This document shows positions 46,759 through 56,378 of a stretch of DNA of 64,000 nucleotides, one piece after another (position 1 is the first letter of the stretch; each line of letters opens with the position of its first letter). The notes under the pieces are model-generated. The model was given only the letters and a program-made list of their open reading frames with translations. It made no database searches and was not told where the DNA came from. This DNA comes from Paenibacillus pabuli NBRC 13638 (GTDB taxonomy: Bacteria > Bacillota > Bacilli > Paenibacillales > Paenibacillaceae), in contig NZ_BCNM01000004.1 of NCBI RefSeq assembly GCF_001514495.1, positions 248,001-312,000 on the forward strand, written 5' to 3'. A program made the translations under genes and the position numbers.

Positions 46759-47757
46759 ATGTTTAGCAAGGATATCGGTATTGATCTTGGCACGGCGAAC
46801 GTGCTTATTCACGTGAAAGGAAGCGGGGTCGTCCTCGATGAACCTTCCGTCGTGACCATTGAAAGCGATACGAAGCGGGTCCTTGCTGTTGGGGAAGAAG
46901 CGCGTCGTATGGTGGGGCGTACTCCAGGTAACATTGTTGCCATTAGACCGCTGCGTGACGGCGTTATTGCGGACTTCGAGATTACGGAAGCCATGCTTAG
47001 ACATTTCATTAATCGTGTGGGGGCAAGAAGCTGGTACAGCCACCCGCGTATTCTGATCTGTGCACCAACGAACATTACTTCCGTGGAGCAGAAGGCCATC
47101 CGTGAAGCTGCGGAGCGCAGCGGTGCCAAAGAAGTATTTCTGGAAGAAGAGCCGAAAGCGGCAGCGATCGGTGCGGGCATGGATATTTTTCAGCCGAGCG
47201 GCAATATGGTCGTGGATATCGGCGGCGGAACGACTGACGTTGCAGTCCTGTCTATGGGCGACGTAGTCACCGCCTCTTCTATTAAAGTTGCAGGGGACAA
47301 GTTCGACGAAGCGATTACCAAGTATATCAAAGCCAAATACAAACTCATGATCGGTGAACGTACAGCCGAAGATCTCAAGATTGCGATTGGTTCTGTACAC
47401 CCGGACGGTCAACAAACGGAGATGGACATTCGCGGACGGGATATGGTATCCGGTTTGCCTGTTACCGTAACGGTGTCGGGAAATGAAGTGCAGGAAGCAC
47501 TATGGGATTCCGTGCAATCCATCATCGTTGCAGCCAAGTCGGTATTGGAGCGGACGCCACCGGAATTGTCGGCAGATATTATTGACCGAGGTGTCGTGCT
47601 GACAGGTGGAGGCGCTTTGCTGAAAGGACTGGACGAATTATTGTCCAATGAACTGCATGTACCGGTATGGGTTGCAGAGGATCCGATGCATTGTGTCGTG
47701 AAGGGAACAGGCATTATGTTGAATAATTTGGATCAGGTGGTTAAGAAAAAGTTCTAA
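46759..47757 (+). CDS. mbl: MreB-family cell-shape actin Mbl
   Basis: 332-residue bacterial actin guiding lateral wall synthesis. Phosphate-1 IGIDLGTANVLIHVKGSGVV, phosphate-2 VVDIGGGTTDVAVLSMGDVV, adenosine motif GVVLTGGGALLKGLD. Placement directly after spoIIID, as in B. subtilis, identifies it as Mbl rather than MreB or MreBH. GGGGG upstream of ATG 46759. Its role connects with the SEDS enzymes at 19-22 kb. Confidence 0.95.
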   Translation: MFSKDIGIDLGTANVLIHVKGSGVVLDEPSVVTIESDTKRVLAVGEEARRMVGRTPGNIVAIRPLRDGVIADFEITEAMLRHFINRVGARSWYSHPRILICAPTNITSVEQKAIREAAERSGAKEVFLEEEPKAAAIGAGMDIFQPSGNMVVDIGGGTTDVAVLSMGDVVTASSIKVAGDKFDEAITKYIKAKYKLMIGERTAEDLKIAIGSVHPDGQQTEMDIRGRDMVSGLPVTVTVSGNEVQEALWDSVQSIIVAAKSVLERTPPELSADIIDRGVVLTGGGALLKGLDELLSNELHVPVWVAEDPMHCVVKGTGIMLNNLDQVVKKKF

Positions 47758-47859
47758 TCTGCCGATATAAAAAGCAAAGGTTCGCCCATGATCGGGAACA
47801 GAACGGACAAGCAGCCATCCTGTCATGCAGGACAAGCGCTTGAGGAGAGGGGTTCATAC

Positions 47860-48744
47860 ATGTTAAGAGGTCTGTACACCGCTACCGCGGGAATGATAAC
47901 GCAACAACGCCGCCACGACACTGCAACGCAGAATATTGTGAATATGAACACAACGGGATATAAACAAGTGAACAGCGTAAGCCGTTCTTTTCCGGAAATG
48001 CTCATTTCTTTGGTGGGTGGAGATGCCAATCTTCCGACAAAGCGGTTGGGCAAGCTGAACACGGGTGTGTTCGCGGAAGAAAGTTTGTCCATGAATTTGC
48101 AGGGAGCTATTATGGAGAGCGGGCAAAAGAGTGACTTTGCCATTTCATCCAATCTGGCCGTGATTGACCCGCAGACTGGACAACCAGTCCCGTTTGATGC
48201 TTCAGGCAAATTTGTACGGGCTGATGGCACGGTAACCTACCAGCCTCAGGCGTATTTTACGGTGCAGGATGCAGAAGGCAATACAAGATATACACGTGAT
48301 GGTCATTTCGGGGTTACAGGTACTGGGCAACTCTTGAGTTCAACGGGTTCGCAAGTGCTGGATAATAATGGACAACCCGTTGTGTTGACAGGTTCGGTAG
48401 ACCAATTTAAAGTGGATGAGCAAGGTCGTCTTGTTAATGCAGATACAGGTGTACCCACAGGCGTCACACTGGGAATTAGTGTTATCGATCAGCCGAACCA
48501 GTTGGTGCGCCAAGGTGACGGGAATTTCAGCCTGAACGACCAGGATGGAGCAACTGCCCGAATGATGGCTGCCGGAGATAATGTGCAGATCCGTCAAGGA
48601 TACCTGGAAGGGTCCAACGTAGATGCTTCACAAGCGACTGTGGATATGAACGCCGCATTCCGTGCGTATGAAGCGAACCAGAAGGTCGTGCAATTCTATG
48701 ACCGCAGTCTGGATAAAGCCGTCAATGAAGTCGGCCGTGTATAA
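47860..48744 (+). CDS. flhO: Flagellar hook/rod protein FlhO (FlgF/FlgG family)
   Basis: 294-residue flagellar basal-body rod or hook protein. N-terminal rod motif LYTATAGMITQQRRHDTATQNIVNMNTTGYK, central beta domain, and C-terminal FlgG-type helix GYLEGSNVDASQATVDMNAA with AFRAYEANQKVVQFYD. ATG 47860 with GAGGAGAGGGG upstream; longer frame from 47788 has no RBS. Downstream of mbl as in B. subtilis, with flhP next. Confidence 0.93.
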   Translation: MLRGLYTATAGMITQQRRHDTATQNIVNMNTTGYKQVNSVSRSFPEMLISLVGGDANLPTKRLGKLNTGVFAEESLSMNLQGAIMESGQKSDFAISSNLAVIDPQTGQPVPFDASGKFVRADGTVTYQPQAYFTVQDAEGNTRYTRDGHFGVTGTGQLLSSTGSQVLDNNGQPVVLTGSVDQFKVDEQGRLVNADTGVPTGVTLGISVIDQPNQLVRQGDGNFSLNDQDGATARMMAAGDNVQIRQGYLEGSNVDASQATVDMNAAFRAYEANQKVVQFYDRSLDKAVNEVGRV

Positions 48745-48775
48745 CAGCCGACTACCCATATAATCGCGTAGCGGA

Positions 48776-49006
48776 GAGCCAAACGTCCTTTGCGTAGCAA
48801 AGCAGAGAGGCTCACGCGAGGCGCAAGCCTAAACGCAGCCGAGCGTATGCGAGGATAGCGTAGCTAGTAAGCTGAGCGCAGCGACGGTCTCGACAGCCCT
48901 TTGCGAAGCAAAGCAGGGAGAGACCACGCGGAGCTGCCCGCCGCACAAAGAGCGTGCCCAGCTAATATTTAGCCATGTGAAACCATGGAGTAAATATTAG
49001 CTGGGC
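48776..49006 (+). repeat. GC-rich hairpin cluster between flhO and flhP
   Basis: Two related hairpins, 48776-48813 (GAGCC..CTTTGC-GTA-GCAAAG..GGCTC) and 48886-48925 (GGTCTC..CCCTTTGC-GAA-GCAAAG..GGG-GAGACC), are followed by a perfect 16-bp inverted repeat GCCCAGCTAATATTTA at 48956-48971 and 48991-49006. The 417-bp gap is noncoding in all frames I trust and contrasts in composition with neighbouring genes. Another hairpin, CCCTCCC..GGGAGGG, lies near 49104-49123. Confidence 0.7.
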
Positions 49007-49161
49007 AGTCGCGGCGCACACACTACACCGTCACTTAGCAAGATCGTACCCCACGCACCCTCTCCGCTTGTTTCGGGAGTCCAGAGGGCAGCGCCATCTG
49101 GGGCCCTCCCTACCAGGGAGGGTTTGGGAGGGTAGAACCACCAGGGGAGGATAACCACCGT

Positions 49162-50001
49162 ATGAATAATTCCATGATTAGTGCAATGGTCTCCATGACC
49201 GGAATACAGCAGCGTCTGGATGTCATTTCCGATAATATTGCCAACGTGAATACGGCAGGCTATAAAAGCAAGCAAGCAGCCTTCGAGGATGTGCTGACCC
49301 GAGTGCAGCAGCAGCCGGATAAGTATAAGCTGGATGGACGCTCCACGCCGATGGGGTACAACCTTGGATTTGGCGTGCGTTTGGCTGATGTGACGAAGGA
49401 TATGTCTCAGGGTTCGTTCAATGAGACAGGCATCCCTACAGATCTGGCCATTGAAGGGAATGCGATGTTTGCCGTTGAAGCAAATGGTGAGAAAATGTGG
49501 ACGCGTCAGGGTGCATTCCATTTTATCCCTGACATGAGACCGAAGACGAATCCCGATGCACCGGACATGATGGTATTGGTCAATGGCGAAGGCCACTTTG
49601 CCTTGGATCGTCAGGGTAATCGCATTACCGCACCGAATAATAGCAAAGTCGCTTTTGATGAAAAAGGCAATCTGTTGATCCGTCGCGGAAATGCAGTTGC
49701 TGCAACGATTGGAGCCCAACTTCAACTCGTAGACATTGAACGCCCGGAAGGGCTTGTGCAGTATGCAGATAACCTGTTTGGTCTGGGTTCGGGTCTGACC
49801 GAGGATGATGTATTTGGAGCCAATGCAGCTACACGAGAAGCAGCAGCGATGATTCGTACAGGTTTCCTGGAGCAATCCAATGTGGATTTGACCCAGGAGA
49901 TGGCTTTGCTGATGCAAGGACAGCGGACTTACCAGCTGGCGGCACGGGCGCTGACATCCAGTGATTCCATGTCGGGTCTTGCCAACAATATGAGAGCATA
50001 A
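49162..50001 (+). CDS. flhP: Flagellar hook/rod protein FlhP (FlgF/FlgG family)
   Basis: 279 residues. N-terminal rod motif MVSMTGIQQRLDVISDNIAN followed by VNTAGYKSKQAAFED, central domain (GIPTDLAIEGNAMFAVEANG), C-terminal GFLEQSNVDLTQEMALLMQG and QRTYQLAARALTSSD. A paralogue of flhO. GGGGAGG precedes ATG 49162. Both sit outside the main fla/che operon, as in B. subtilis, and likely complete the rod. Confidence 0.94.
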   Translation: MNNSMISAMVSMTGIQQRLDVISDNIANVNTAGYKSKQAAFEDVLTRVQQQPDKYKLDGRSTPMGYNLGFGVRLADVTKDMSQGSFNETGIPTDLAIEGNAMFAVEANGEKMWTRQGAFHFIPDMRPKTNPDAPDMMVLVNGEGHFALDRQGNRITAPNNSKVAFDEKGNLLIRRGNAVAATIGAQLQLVDIERPEGLVQYADNLFGLGSGLTEDDVFGANAATREAAAMIRTGFLEQSNVDLTQEMALLMQGQRTYQLAARALTSSDSMSGLANNMRA

Positions 50002-50013
50002 AAGGTGAATGTG

Positions 50014-50238
50014 ATGACAGATACACAACAGCAGAACAGCAAGCCGGATAAGACGAAAGTCAAGAAGAAGAAGAGTGGATGGCGCATCGCAAGATGGTTT
50101 CTGGTTCCGGTCCTGCTTATTCTTGCCCTCGCTGGCGGAATGGTCGCTGGATATGTGGTACTGGGCAAACAGGATATCGGTTCCGTATTGCAGTGGAGTA
50201 CATGGGAACATGTATATGATCTGGTGTTCGCTCCGTAG
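50014..50238 (+). CDS. EpuA-like small membrane protein (DNA-directed RNA polymerase subunit beta family name)
   Basis: 74 residues: a Lys-rich N-terminus (KPDKTKVKKKKSGWRIARWF), one TM helix (LVPVLLILALAGGMVAGYVV) and a short outside tail (GSVLQWSTWEHVYDLVF). The W/TW-H-x-x-D tail fits the EpuA family, often labelled 'RNA polymerase subunit beta' by transfer; a role in transcription is doubtful. ATG 50014 is spaced correctly after AAAGGTGA. Co-transcribed with flhP (12-nt gap), then a terminator. Confidence 0.75.
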   Translation: MTDTQQQNSKPDKTKVKKKKSGWRIARWFLVPVLLILALAGGMVAGYVVLGKQDIGSVLQWSTWEHVYDLVFAP

Positions 50239-50254
50239 ATTGGTGATATATGTG

Positions 50255-50286
50255 AAAACTCCTGCGCAGGCAGGAGTTTTCTTTTT
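50255..50286 (+). terminator. Terminator after the EpuA-like gene
   Basis: AAAACTCCTG / CAGGAGTTTT followed by CTTTTT. Confidence 0.88.
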
Positions 50287-50497
50287 GGCGTTGAAAACAG
50301 TATAATGATGGATGACGTTTGACGTCAAAAGAGGCCTCCCCTGCGAAAGACTTTTCGTCATCGCGAAGAGAGACCCCTTATCTCAACCTTCACTACTGCA
50401 GTCATGAAGGATATAACTAGTGTTAACCGAAAATATGCTTTTCATACAACATTAAAATTAAAAAACCTTTTATATGAGGTTCGACTTGATCATGTTG

Positions 50498-50680
50498 GGG
50501 TTGACGGCATCCGCACTTAAGTAAGTGGAGGGAACGGAATCGTTCAGAAGAAGCGAAGCGCTCGCCTTTGTCACCGAATTTTAGACCACTCTAAAATGTA
50601 TCAGAAAATTCGGGGACAACAGCGATCGGAGGAACGATCCGTGACCGGAACGACGCGTTTGCGCTTAACGTCAATCCATG
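50498..50680 (+). repeat. Dispersed palindromic intergenic repeat, copy A (before fabZ)
   Basis: Core AGAAGCGAAGCGCTCGCCTT-TGTCACCGAATTTT and the partner AAAATTCGGGGACAACAGCG-ATCGGAGG. Outer arms ACGGAATCGTTC and GAACGATCCGT pair, with a further GACG..CGTC boundary. Lies in the 484-bp gap before fabZ; a separate 12-bp palindrome TTTGACGTCAAA is at 50318-50329. Confidence 0.72.
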
Positions 50681-50722
50681 ATGAAGAATTCTCATATAAA
50701 CACCCCGAGAGGAGATTACACT

Positions 50723-51154
50723 GTGCTCGATATCAAACAGATTCAAGAAATTATTCCGCACCGTCCCCCGTTTCTGCTGGTGGACAAGATTGTAGAGCTA
50801 GAGGACGGCAAACGTGCAGTTGGATTAAAAAATGTAACCATTAACGAGCCGTTCTTTATTGGTCATTTTCCAGAGTATCCGGTGATGCCGGGGGTATTGA
50901 TTACAGAAGCACTGGCACAGGTCGGTGCAGTCGCCATTCTTAACTTGGAAGGCAACAAAGGCAAAATCGGCTTTTTGGCGGGACTGGACAATTTCCGATT
51001 CCGTGGACAAGTTGTGCCTGGAGATACGTTAATGCTTGAAGTGGAGATTACCCGTCTCAAAGGTTCAATTGGTAAAGGCAAAGCTACAGCCAAAGTCGCC
51101 GACAAAGTGGTAGCTGAAGGCGAGATCATGTTCGCTTTGTCTGACCCAAGCTAA
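50723..51154 (+). CDS. fabZ: 3-hydroxyacyl-ACP dehydratase FabZ
   Basis: 143-residue hot-dog-fold dehydratase of fatty acid synthesis. [20 protein letters not shown], then the catalytic His/Glu region [20 protein letters not shown]. Start: GTG 50723 ([10 protein letters not shown]) with AGAGGAG 7 nt upstream; the frame extends upstream to 50678 but that ATG has no RBS and the homologous N-terminus begins at LDI. Neighbour of flhP as ywpB is in B. subtilis. Confidence 0.96.
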   Translation: MLDIKQIQEIIPHRPPFLLVDKIVELEDGKRAVGLKNVTINEPFFIGHFPEYPVMPGVLITEALAQVGAVAILNLEGNKGKIGFLAGLDNFRFRGQVVPGDTLMLEVEITRLKGSIGKGKATAKVADKVVAEGEIMFALSDPS

Positions 51155-51211
51155 TGATTGTATAGTTCATCGGGCAATTGAATTTGATATAGAAGGAAGG
51201 GGCTTGCAGGA

Positions 51212-52933
51212 ATGGAACAGTTAAGCACAGCAGCAGCACAAACATTGCAGCAATGGTTGGAGGATGCTTCGATTGATGAAGCGACGAAACAGGAGCTTCG
51301 TGATTTGCAGGATCAGCCCAAAGAGCTGGAGGATCGTTTCTACAGAAATCTGGAGTTTGGTACAGGTGGATTGCGTGGTGTAATCGGTGCCGGGAGCAAC
51401 CGGATGAACCGTTACACGGTAGGTCGTGCAACGCAGGGATTTGCGCGCTATTTGCTGGAGCAGCATGGGGATAAAGAAGGCAAACCTTCCGTTGTTATCG
51501 CTCATGACTCCCGTCACTTCTCGCCTGAATTTACGCTGGATGCAGCGTTGGTTCTGGCCGGAAACGGTATAGTGGCGAAGCTGTTTACATCCCTGCGTCC
51601 TACGCCTCAACTGTCGTACAGCGTGCGCCATTTGCAAGCAACCGGTGGTATTGTGGTGACAGCCAGTCACAACCCTCCTGAATACAATGGCTACAAAGTG
51701 TACAACCATGAAGGCGGTCAACTGGTGCCGCATGAAGCGGAGAAAGTCATCCAATACATTCAGGAAGTTCCTTCCCTCGCGGATGTGAAAAAGCTGACAC
51801 AGGAAGAAGCCGAAGCCCAAGGATTGCTCGTATGGCTTGGGGAAGAGGAAGATCAGGCATTTGTGGATACAGTAGCCAGCCTGAGTCTCAGTCGTGACCT
51901 GATTCAATCCGGCGTCGGCCGTGATTTCAAAATCGTCTTCACGCCACTGCACGGAACAGGTAATGTACCTGTACGCCGTGTGTTGGAACAGATCGGTTTT
52001 GAGCAGGTTCACATTGTGGCAGAACAAGAGCAGCCGGATGCTGAATTCTCCACAGTGAAATCTCCTAACCCGGAAGAGCGCGAAGCGTTCACACTGGCAA
52101 TGAAGCTGGGTGAATCTGTAGGTGCGGACATTCTGATCGGTACAGACCCGGACGCAGACCGCATGGGTGCAGTAGTGAAAGACAACGACGGCAAATATTT
52201 TGTACTGTCCGGTAACCAATCGGGAGCCATCATGGTGCATTATGTACTGAGCCGCTTGCAAGAGACAGGTAAACTGCCGAAAAACAGTGCGGTTGTCAAA
52301 ACGATTGTAACGAGCGAGATGGGAGCAGTCATTGCCGAGCATTACGGTGCAGAAGTGATGAACACCCTGACAGGCTTCAAATATATTGGTGAAAAAATGA
52401 ACCAGTTCGAAGCAACCGGCAGCCATACGTTCTTGTTCGGTTATGAGGAGAGCTATGGTTACCTGGCAGGCAGCTACGCACGTGACAAGGATGCGGTCCT
52501 GGCTGCAATGCTGATTGCTGAAGCAGCTGCTTATTATAAAAATCAAGGTAAAACCCTCTATGATGTCCTGCAAGAACTGTACAGCCAATTCGGATATTTC
52601 CTGGAGAAGCTGGAGTCTCGTACACTGAAGGGCAAAGACGGTGTAGCTCAAATTCAGGCGAAAATGAGCGACTGGCGTTCCAATCCGCCACAAGAGGTAG
52701 CCGGCATCGCTGTACAAGATGTGCTGGATTACTCCCTTGGCCTGGACGGCTTGCCTAAAGAGAACGTGCTGAAGTATATTTTGGCAGACGGATCATGGTT
52801 CTGCCTGCGTCCTTCGGGAACAGAGCCGAAGATCAAAGTCTACTTCGCCGTGCGCGGAGAGAGCCTGGAAGATGCGGAAAGCCGGATCGAACGTCTGGTT
52901 ACTACAGTGATGACGCGGGTAGACGCACAATAA
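51212..52933 (+). CDS. pgcA: Alpha-phosphoglucomutase / phospho-sugar mutase
   Basis: 573-residue alpha-D-phosphohexomutase interconverting glucose 6- and 1-phosphate, feeding UDP-glucose for wall and lipid glycosylation. Catalytic phosphoserine loop VTASHNPPEYNGYKVY, metal loop GTDPDADRMGAV, sugar loop GYEESYGYLAG and phosphate loop RPSGTEPKIKVYF. N-terminal RFYRNLEFGTGGLRGVIGAG typical of the Firmicute long PGM. GGAAGG upstream of ATG. Monocistronic with terminator. Confidence 0.96.
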   Translation: MEQLSTAAAQTLQQWLEDASIDEATKQELRDLQDQPKELEDRFYRNLEFGTGGLRGVIGAGSNRMNRYTVGRATQGFARYLLEQHGDKEGKPSVVIAHDSRHFSPEFTLDAALVLAGNGIVAKLFTSLRPTPQLSYSVRHLQATGGIVVTASHNPPEYNGYKVYNHEGGQLVPHEAEKVIQYIQEVPSLADVKKLTQEEAEAQGLLVWLGEEEDQAFVDTVASLSLSRDLIQSGVGRDFKIVFTPLHGTGNVPVRRVLEQIGFEQVHIVAEQEQPDAEFSTVKSPNPEEREAFTLAMKLGESVGADILIGTDPDADRMGAVVKDNDGKYFVLSGNQSGAIMVHYVLSRLQETGKLPKNSAVVKTIVTSEMGAVIAEHYGAEVMNTLTGFKYIGEKMNQFEATGSHTFLFGYEESYGYLAGSYARDKDAVLAAMLIAEAAAYYKNQGKTLYDVLQELYSQFGYFLEKLESRTLKGKDGVAQIQAKMSDWRSNPPQEVAGIAVQDVLDYSLGLDGLPKENVLKYILADGSWFCLRPSGTEPKIKVYFAVRGESLEDAESRIERLVTTVMTRVDAQ

Positions 52934-52964
52934 ATACGAAGCAGCACGGAGCAATAACATGAGA

Positions 52965-53010
52965 AAGCCTCTCCGCACCGTAAGGTTGGTTGGCGGAGGG
53001 GCTTTTCTTT
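52965..53010 (+). terminator. Terminator of pgcA
   Basis: AAGCCTCTCCGC / GCGGAGGGGCTT followed by TTCTTTT. Confidence 0.85.
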
Positions 53011-53172
53011 TAGGTAAAAAAAGGTGAAAGTCTCGTCGATTTTGGGATGAATTGCGGATAGATGCACGTTTGTTGACACAAGCTGTTTGTATCCGGTATT
53101 TATTCACAATCTTGCAATGAAAATCATGAACTGAACATGCATTTGGTTCCAACACTTGAGGAGGTACATGTA

Positions 53173-55194
53173 GTGCGTCAAAAATGGCTTTATTGGAATA
53201 CCGCTTCCCGGAAGTGGCTGTGGATTGTTGTCATTATCGGTTTGATTGCTTCCATCCCCGTTATTAGTGATCGGGTGCAGACGGAATCGTCCGCCAAAAA
53301 GGTGGAGCTTGTTTTCAATTATCGTGGACTATTGGATATCTCGGCTTATCAGGCCCATCCGCAGGACTTCATGAATGAACAACTGACTCGTTTGAAAGAT
53401 GCGGGAGTGACCACCATGGCAGTGTTCGAAAGTACACTGGACGAACTGAAGAAGTCACGCCGACTGATGGTCTATAGCGGGCAGGATCTCGCGAACATGA
53501 CCAAAAATGTCATTCCTGCTAATGATAATTATACGTATGTGCTGTTTACAAACGAAGAAAATGCACAAACCTATACCCCTATTATTGAACAAACGTTCGC
53601 GGATCGGCAGATTCCGGTTGTCTCATGGGAATATGAAGGTCGTAGCGGCTTAATATTGCAGACTCCACCGGAGAATGCCAATATGCAGCCTTTGCAGCCC
53701 GATCCGGTTGCCGTGAAGATGCTGCGTGATAAAGGCTTTTACATTTTGCCACGGATCTCGGACAGTGTTCCTTACAATCAGGAATCCATGGAACGCCTGC
53801 TCACCTTCTTCGAAGAGAATGGGGTAAAGCGTATCCTGTTTGATGGCGATGCTGTGAAAGGGTACAATGATAATGCGGAGATGAAGAGTATCGATATGTT
53901 TGCCCAGCTCCTGAACAAGCATCATATTGGACTGGCAGCTATTGAAAATTTGAAGAAACCGCAATCCGGTTTTGAGACGCTCTCCTATAAAATTGACTAC
54001 AATGTAACTCGTCTGTACTCCTTAAGTGACGGGGATGCCAATCTGGATGTAGACACCATTGCTGACCGTTTTGTTCTGGCTACCAAAGACCGTAACATTC
54101 GTATGCTTTATATGAATGCTTCGCCAAGCCGGAATACGGCCAAAGCCATGATCACCAATCCGATTGATAATTTGATCAACAGTCTGAATGAGCCGGGTCA
54201 TGCGATTGAAAGAATGGGCAAACATGGCTTTGAACTGGGACAAGCTGAAGCATTCACGGTTAAAGATTCTTCCATTCAGCGTTATGCCAAGCTGGTTGCT
54301 CTGATTGGAGCAATCGCCATGATTGCGATTATGGTTTCATATTTTGTTCCACTGCTGACATTGCTGGTATTTGTACTGGCTCTTGTAGGCAGTGCCGGAT
54401 TATTCCTGCTCAAGCCAACGCTGCTGGAGCAAGGGATTGCCTTGCTGGTAGCGATTAGTGCTCCGACCATTGCGATGGTGCTGGCCGTTCGTACAGTAAA
54501 CTATCAGCAGCAGCGTCAGCCAGACGCACCTGCCGGTCGTCGTTTAGGGCAAACCTTATTTTTATATGTAAGAACATCGATTCTGTCGTTCCTGGCCGTG
54601 CCTTTTGTCATCGCTTTGCTTAACAGCATTACGTACAGTCTGGTCATCAACCAGTTCCGGGGCGTGAGTCTGTTGCACTTTGCACCGATGGCGCTGGTGG
54701 CGATATATATTGTGTTTTACCGGGGTTCGGGTTCGTTCTCCATTAAACAAGTCAAGGATCTGCTGCGTACACCGATTAATGTATTGATGGTTGTGTTAGG
54801 CGTTTTTGCTGCCGCGGTTGGTTATTATTATTTGACCCGTACAGGTAATGCAGGCTCGGTTACCCCGTTCGAGATGTTCCTGCGTACAACGCTCGAAGAC
54901 ACATTCGGCGTACGGCCAAGATTCAAAGAATTTATGCTGGGACACCCGCTGTTTATTGTTGGCGTGTTCGCCGCTTTAAAATATCGTAAAGTCATCTTTG
55001 TGCTCATTATTGCAGCGATTGGACAATTGTCCATGGTGGATACGTTCGCGCATATCCATACGCCTGCTGTGTTGTCACTCATTCGTGGAGTGATGGGATT
55101 GGGACTTGGCTTAATCTTCGGTATCATTGCTGTGGGTGTGTGGCAAGTAGCGGAAGGATGTTGGAAAAAATGGTCACCACTTCTCAAAAGTTAG
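53173..55194 (+). CDS. DUF5693-like polytopic membrane protein
   Basis: About 673 residues. N-terminal TM helix (WLWIVVIIGLIASIPVI), a ~350-residue extracytoplasmic domain (LVFNYRGLLDISAYQAHPQD, FEENGVKRILFDGDAV, NIRMLYMNASPSRNTAKAMI) and about 9 TM helices from residue ~375 (LVALIGAIAMIAIMVSYFVP onward). The GTG at 53173 has GAGGAGG 9 nt upstream; the ATG-started frame at 53137 overlaps the RBS. It overlaps csaB by about 25 nt, forming one operon with csaB and tagA, so a role in synthesis, export or pyruvylation of secondary wall polymer is likely. Function is not established. Confidence 0.82.
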   Translation: MRQKWLYWNTASRKWLWIVVIIGLIASIPVISDRVQTESSAKKVELVFNYRGLLDISAYQAHPQDFMNEQLTRLKDAGVTTMAVFESTLDELKKSRRLMVYSGQDLANMTKNVIPANDNYTYVLFTNEENAQTYTPIIEQTFADRQIPVVSWEYEGRSGLILQTPPENANMQPLQPDPVAVKMLRDKGFYILPRISDSVPYNQESMERLLTFFEENGVKRILFDGDAVKGYNDNAEMKSIDMFAQLLNKHHIGLAAIENLKKPQSGFETLSYKIDYNVTRLYSLSDGDANLDVDTIADRFVLATKDRNIRMLYMNASPSRNTAKAMITNPIDNLINSLNEPGHAIERMGKHGFELGQAEAFTVKDSSIQRYAKLVALIGAIAMIAIMVSYFVPLLTLLVFVLALVGSAGLFLLKPTLLEQGIALLVAISAPTIAMVLAVRTVNYQQQRQPDAPAGRRLGQTLFLYVRTSILSFLAVPFVIALLNSITYSLVINQFRGVSLLHFAPMALVAIYIVFYRGSGSFSIKQVKDLLRTPINVLMVVLGVFAAAVGYYYLTRTGNAGSVTPFEMFLRTTLEDTFGVRPRFKEFMLGHPLFIVGVFAALKYRKVIFVLIIAAIGQLSMVDTFAHIHTPAVLSLIRGVMGLGLGLIFGIIAVGVWQVAEGCWKKWSPLLKS

Positions 55195-56372
55195 TCATCT
55201 CGGGATATTACGGATTCAGCAACAGCGGAGACGAAGCAGTGCTGAAGTCAATATTAACGGCATTGGAAGAGGAGAGCCAACGGTCTAACATTACGATCGA
55301 ACCGATTGTGCTCTCCGGAGACCCGCAACAGACCACTTCCATGTACGGTGTACGCTCAGTGCACCGGATGAAGTTGAAGGACGTCCGTGAAGCGATCAAG
55401 GAAAGTGACGGATTAATCAGCGGGGGTGGAAGTCTGCTGCAGGATGCAACCGGACTGAAATCCATCCCCTACTACCTGGGTGTCATTAAACTGGCCCAAT
55501 GGTTGAAGAAGCCAACATTTATCTATGCGCAGGGCATTGGACCTGTAAATCGCAAAATCTTCAATCCGATGATTCGATCGGTCTTCAAGGCCTGTAAATA
55601 TGTATCTGTGCGTGATGAACAATCTGCGGATTATTTGCGAGGGCTGGGATTGCAGTGGAATCAGATTCACGTCGTTCCCGACCCGGTGATGGGCTTGCCT
55701 TTGCCAGATCTGGAATCTCCAGAACGATCATCTAATGCTCAGGAGATCACAGCGAGTGATCCATCTGTCGATGTGAATGCAGGGAATGTTGTTGCAGATA
55801 TCACAAGCGTTCATACAAAGCTCCCGGTTGTTGGCGTATCCGTACGTTTCTGGGAGTCGGATCGTAAAGAGCTTACAGCCATTGCAGCTGGATTGAAGAA
55901 GCTTTGTTCCCATAAAGCCGTTCACCTGCGCTTTATGCCATTTCACTTACCGGGCGATGAGCAGGCTTCACGCTTTGTCATGGAAATGCTCGGTGATTTG
56001 GGTAACAAGGGCAGCGAAGTCAGCATAATTAAGGATCTCACGGATCCACAGCAGATGCTGCAGGAAGTCAGCCATTGTGATGTGGTTATTGGCATGCGTC
56101 TGCACAGTCTGATCTATGCAGCATCACAGTATATTCCACCCGTTGGTATCTCTTATGATCCGAAGATTGATCAGTTCATGCTGCGTCTGGATAGTGAATC
56201 CGTGGGGACTACGTCTGCGCTGGATGCGGACAAACTGGCCAAGACGGTGGCCAACCTGCTGGATCAGCGTTCACAATGGTTGAAGGAACATGAAGAAAGC
56301 ATTACCGAATTGAAGCAGGAAGCCAGAGTGCCTGCAAAGCAAATCATTAACTATTTAGGCCGCAAAGGGTGA
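55170..56372 (+). CDS. csaB: Polysaccharide pyruvyl transferase CsaB
   Basis: Adds ketal pyruvate to secondary cell wall polymer, creating the site bound by SLH domains. About 400 residues: KLVISGYYGFSNSGDEAVLK at the start, SDGLISGGGSLLQDATG, FIYAQGIGPVNR, CKYVSVRDEQSADYL, VGVSVRFW, and the C-terminal MRLHSLIYAASQYIPPVGIS, all typical of CsaB. Between the two halves is a ~35-residue acidic, low-complexity insert (SPERSSNAQEITASDPSVDV and on). Start taken as ATG 55170 (MVTTSQKLV) with GGAAGG upstream; 55158 is an alternative. SLH proteins are encoded 2.4 and 7.4 kb downstream. Confidence 0.95.
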   Translation: MVTTSQKLVISGYYGFSNSGDEAVLKSILTALEEESQRSNITIEPIVLSGDPQQTTSMYGVRSVHRMKLKDVREAIKESDGLISGGGSLLQDATGLKSIPYYLGVIKLAQWLKKPTFIYAQGIGPVNRKIFNPMIRSVFKACKYVSVRDEQSADYLRGLGLQWNQIHVVPDPVMGLPLPDLESPERSSNAQEITASDPSVDVNAGNVVADITSVHTKLPVVGVSVRFWESDRKELTAIAAGLKKLCSHKAVHLRFMPFHLPGDEQASRFVMEMLGDLGNKGSEVSIIKDLTDPQQMLQEVSHCDVVIGMRLHSLIYAASQYIPPVGISYDPKIDQFMLRLDSESVGTTSALDADKLAKTVANLLDQRSQWLKEHEESITELKQEARVPAKQIINYLGRKG

Positions 56373-56378
56373 AATAAG

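Noticed and set aside
48997..50361. 454-codon minus-strand frame
   Set aside because: Shadow of flhP and its spacer; composition is not protein-like.
51221..52717. 498-codon minus-strand frame
   Set aside because: Antisense of pgcA, whose motifs are complete on the plus strand.
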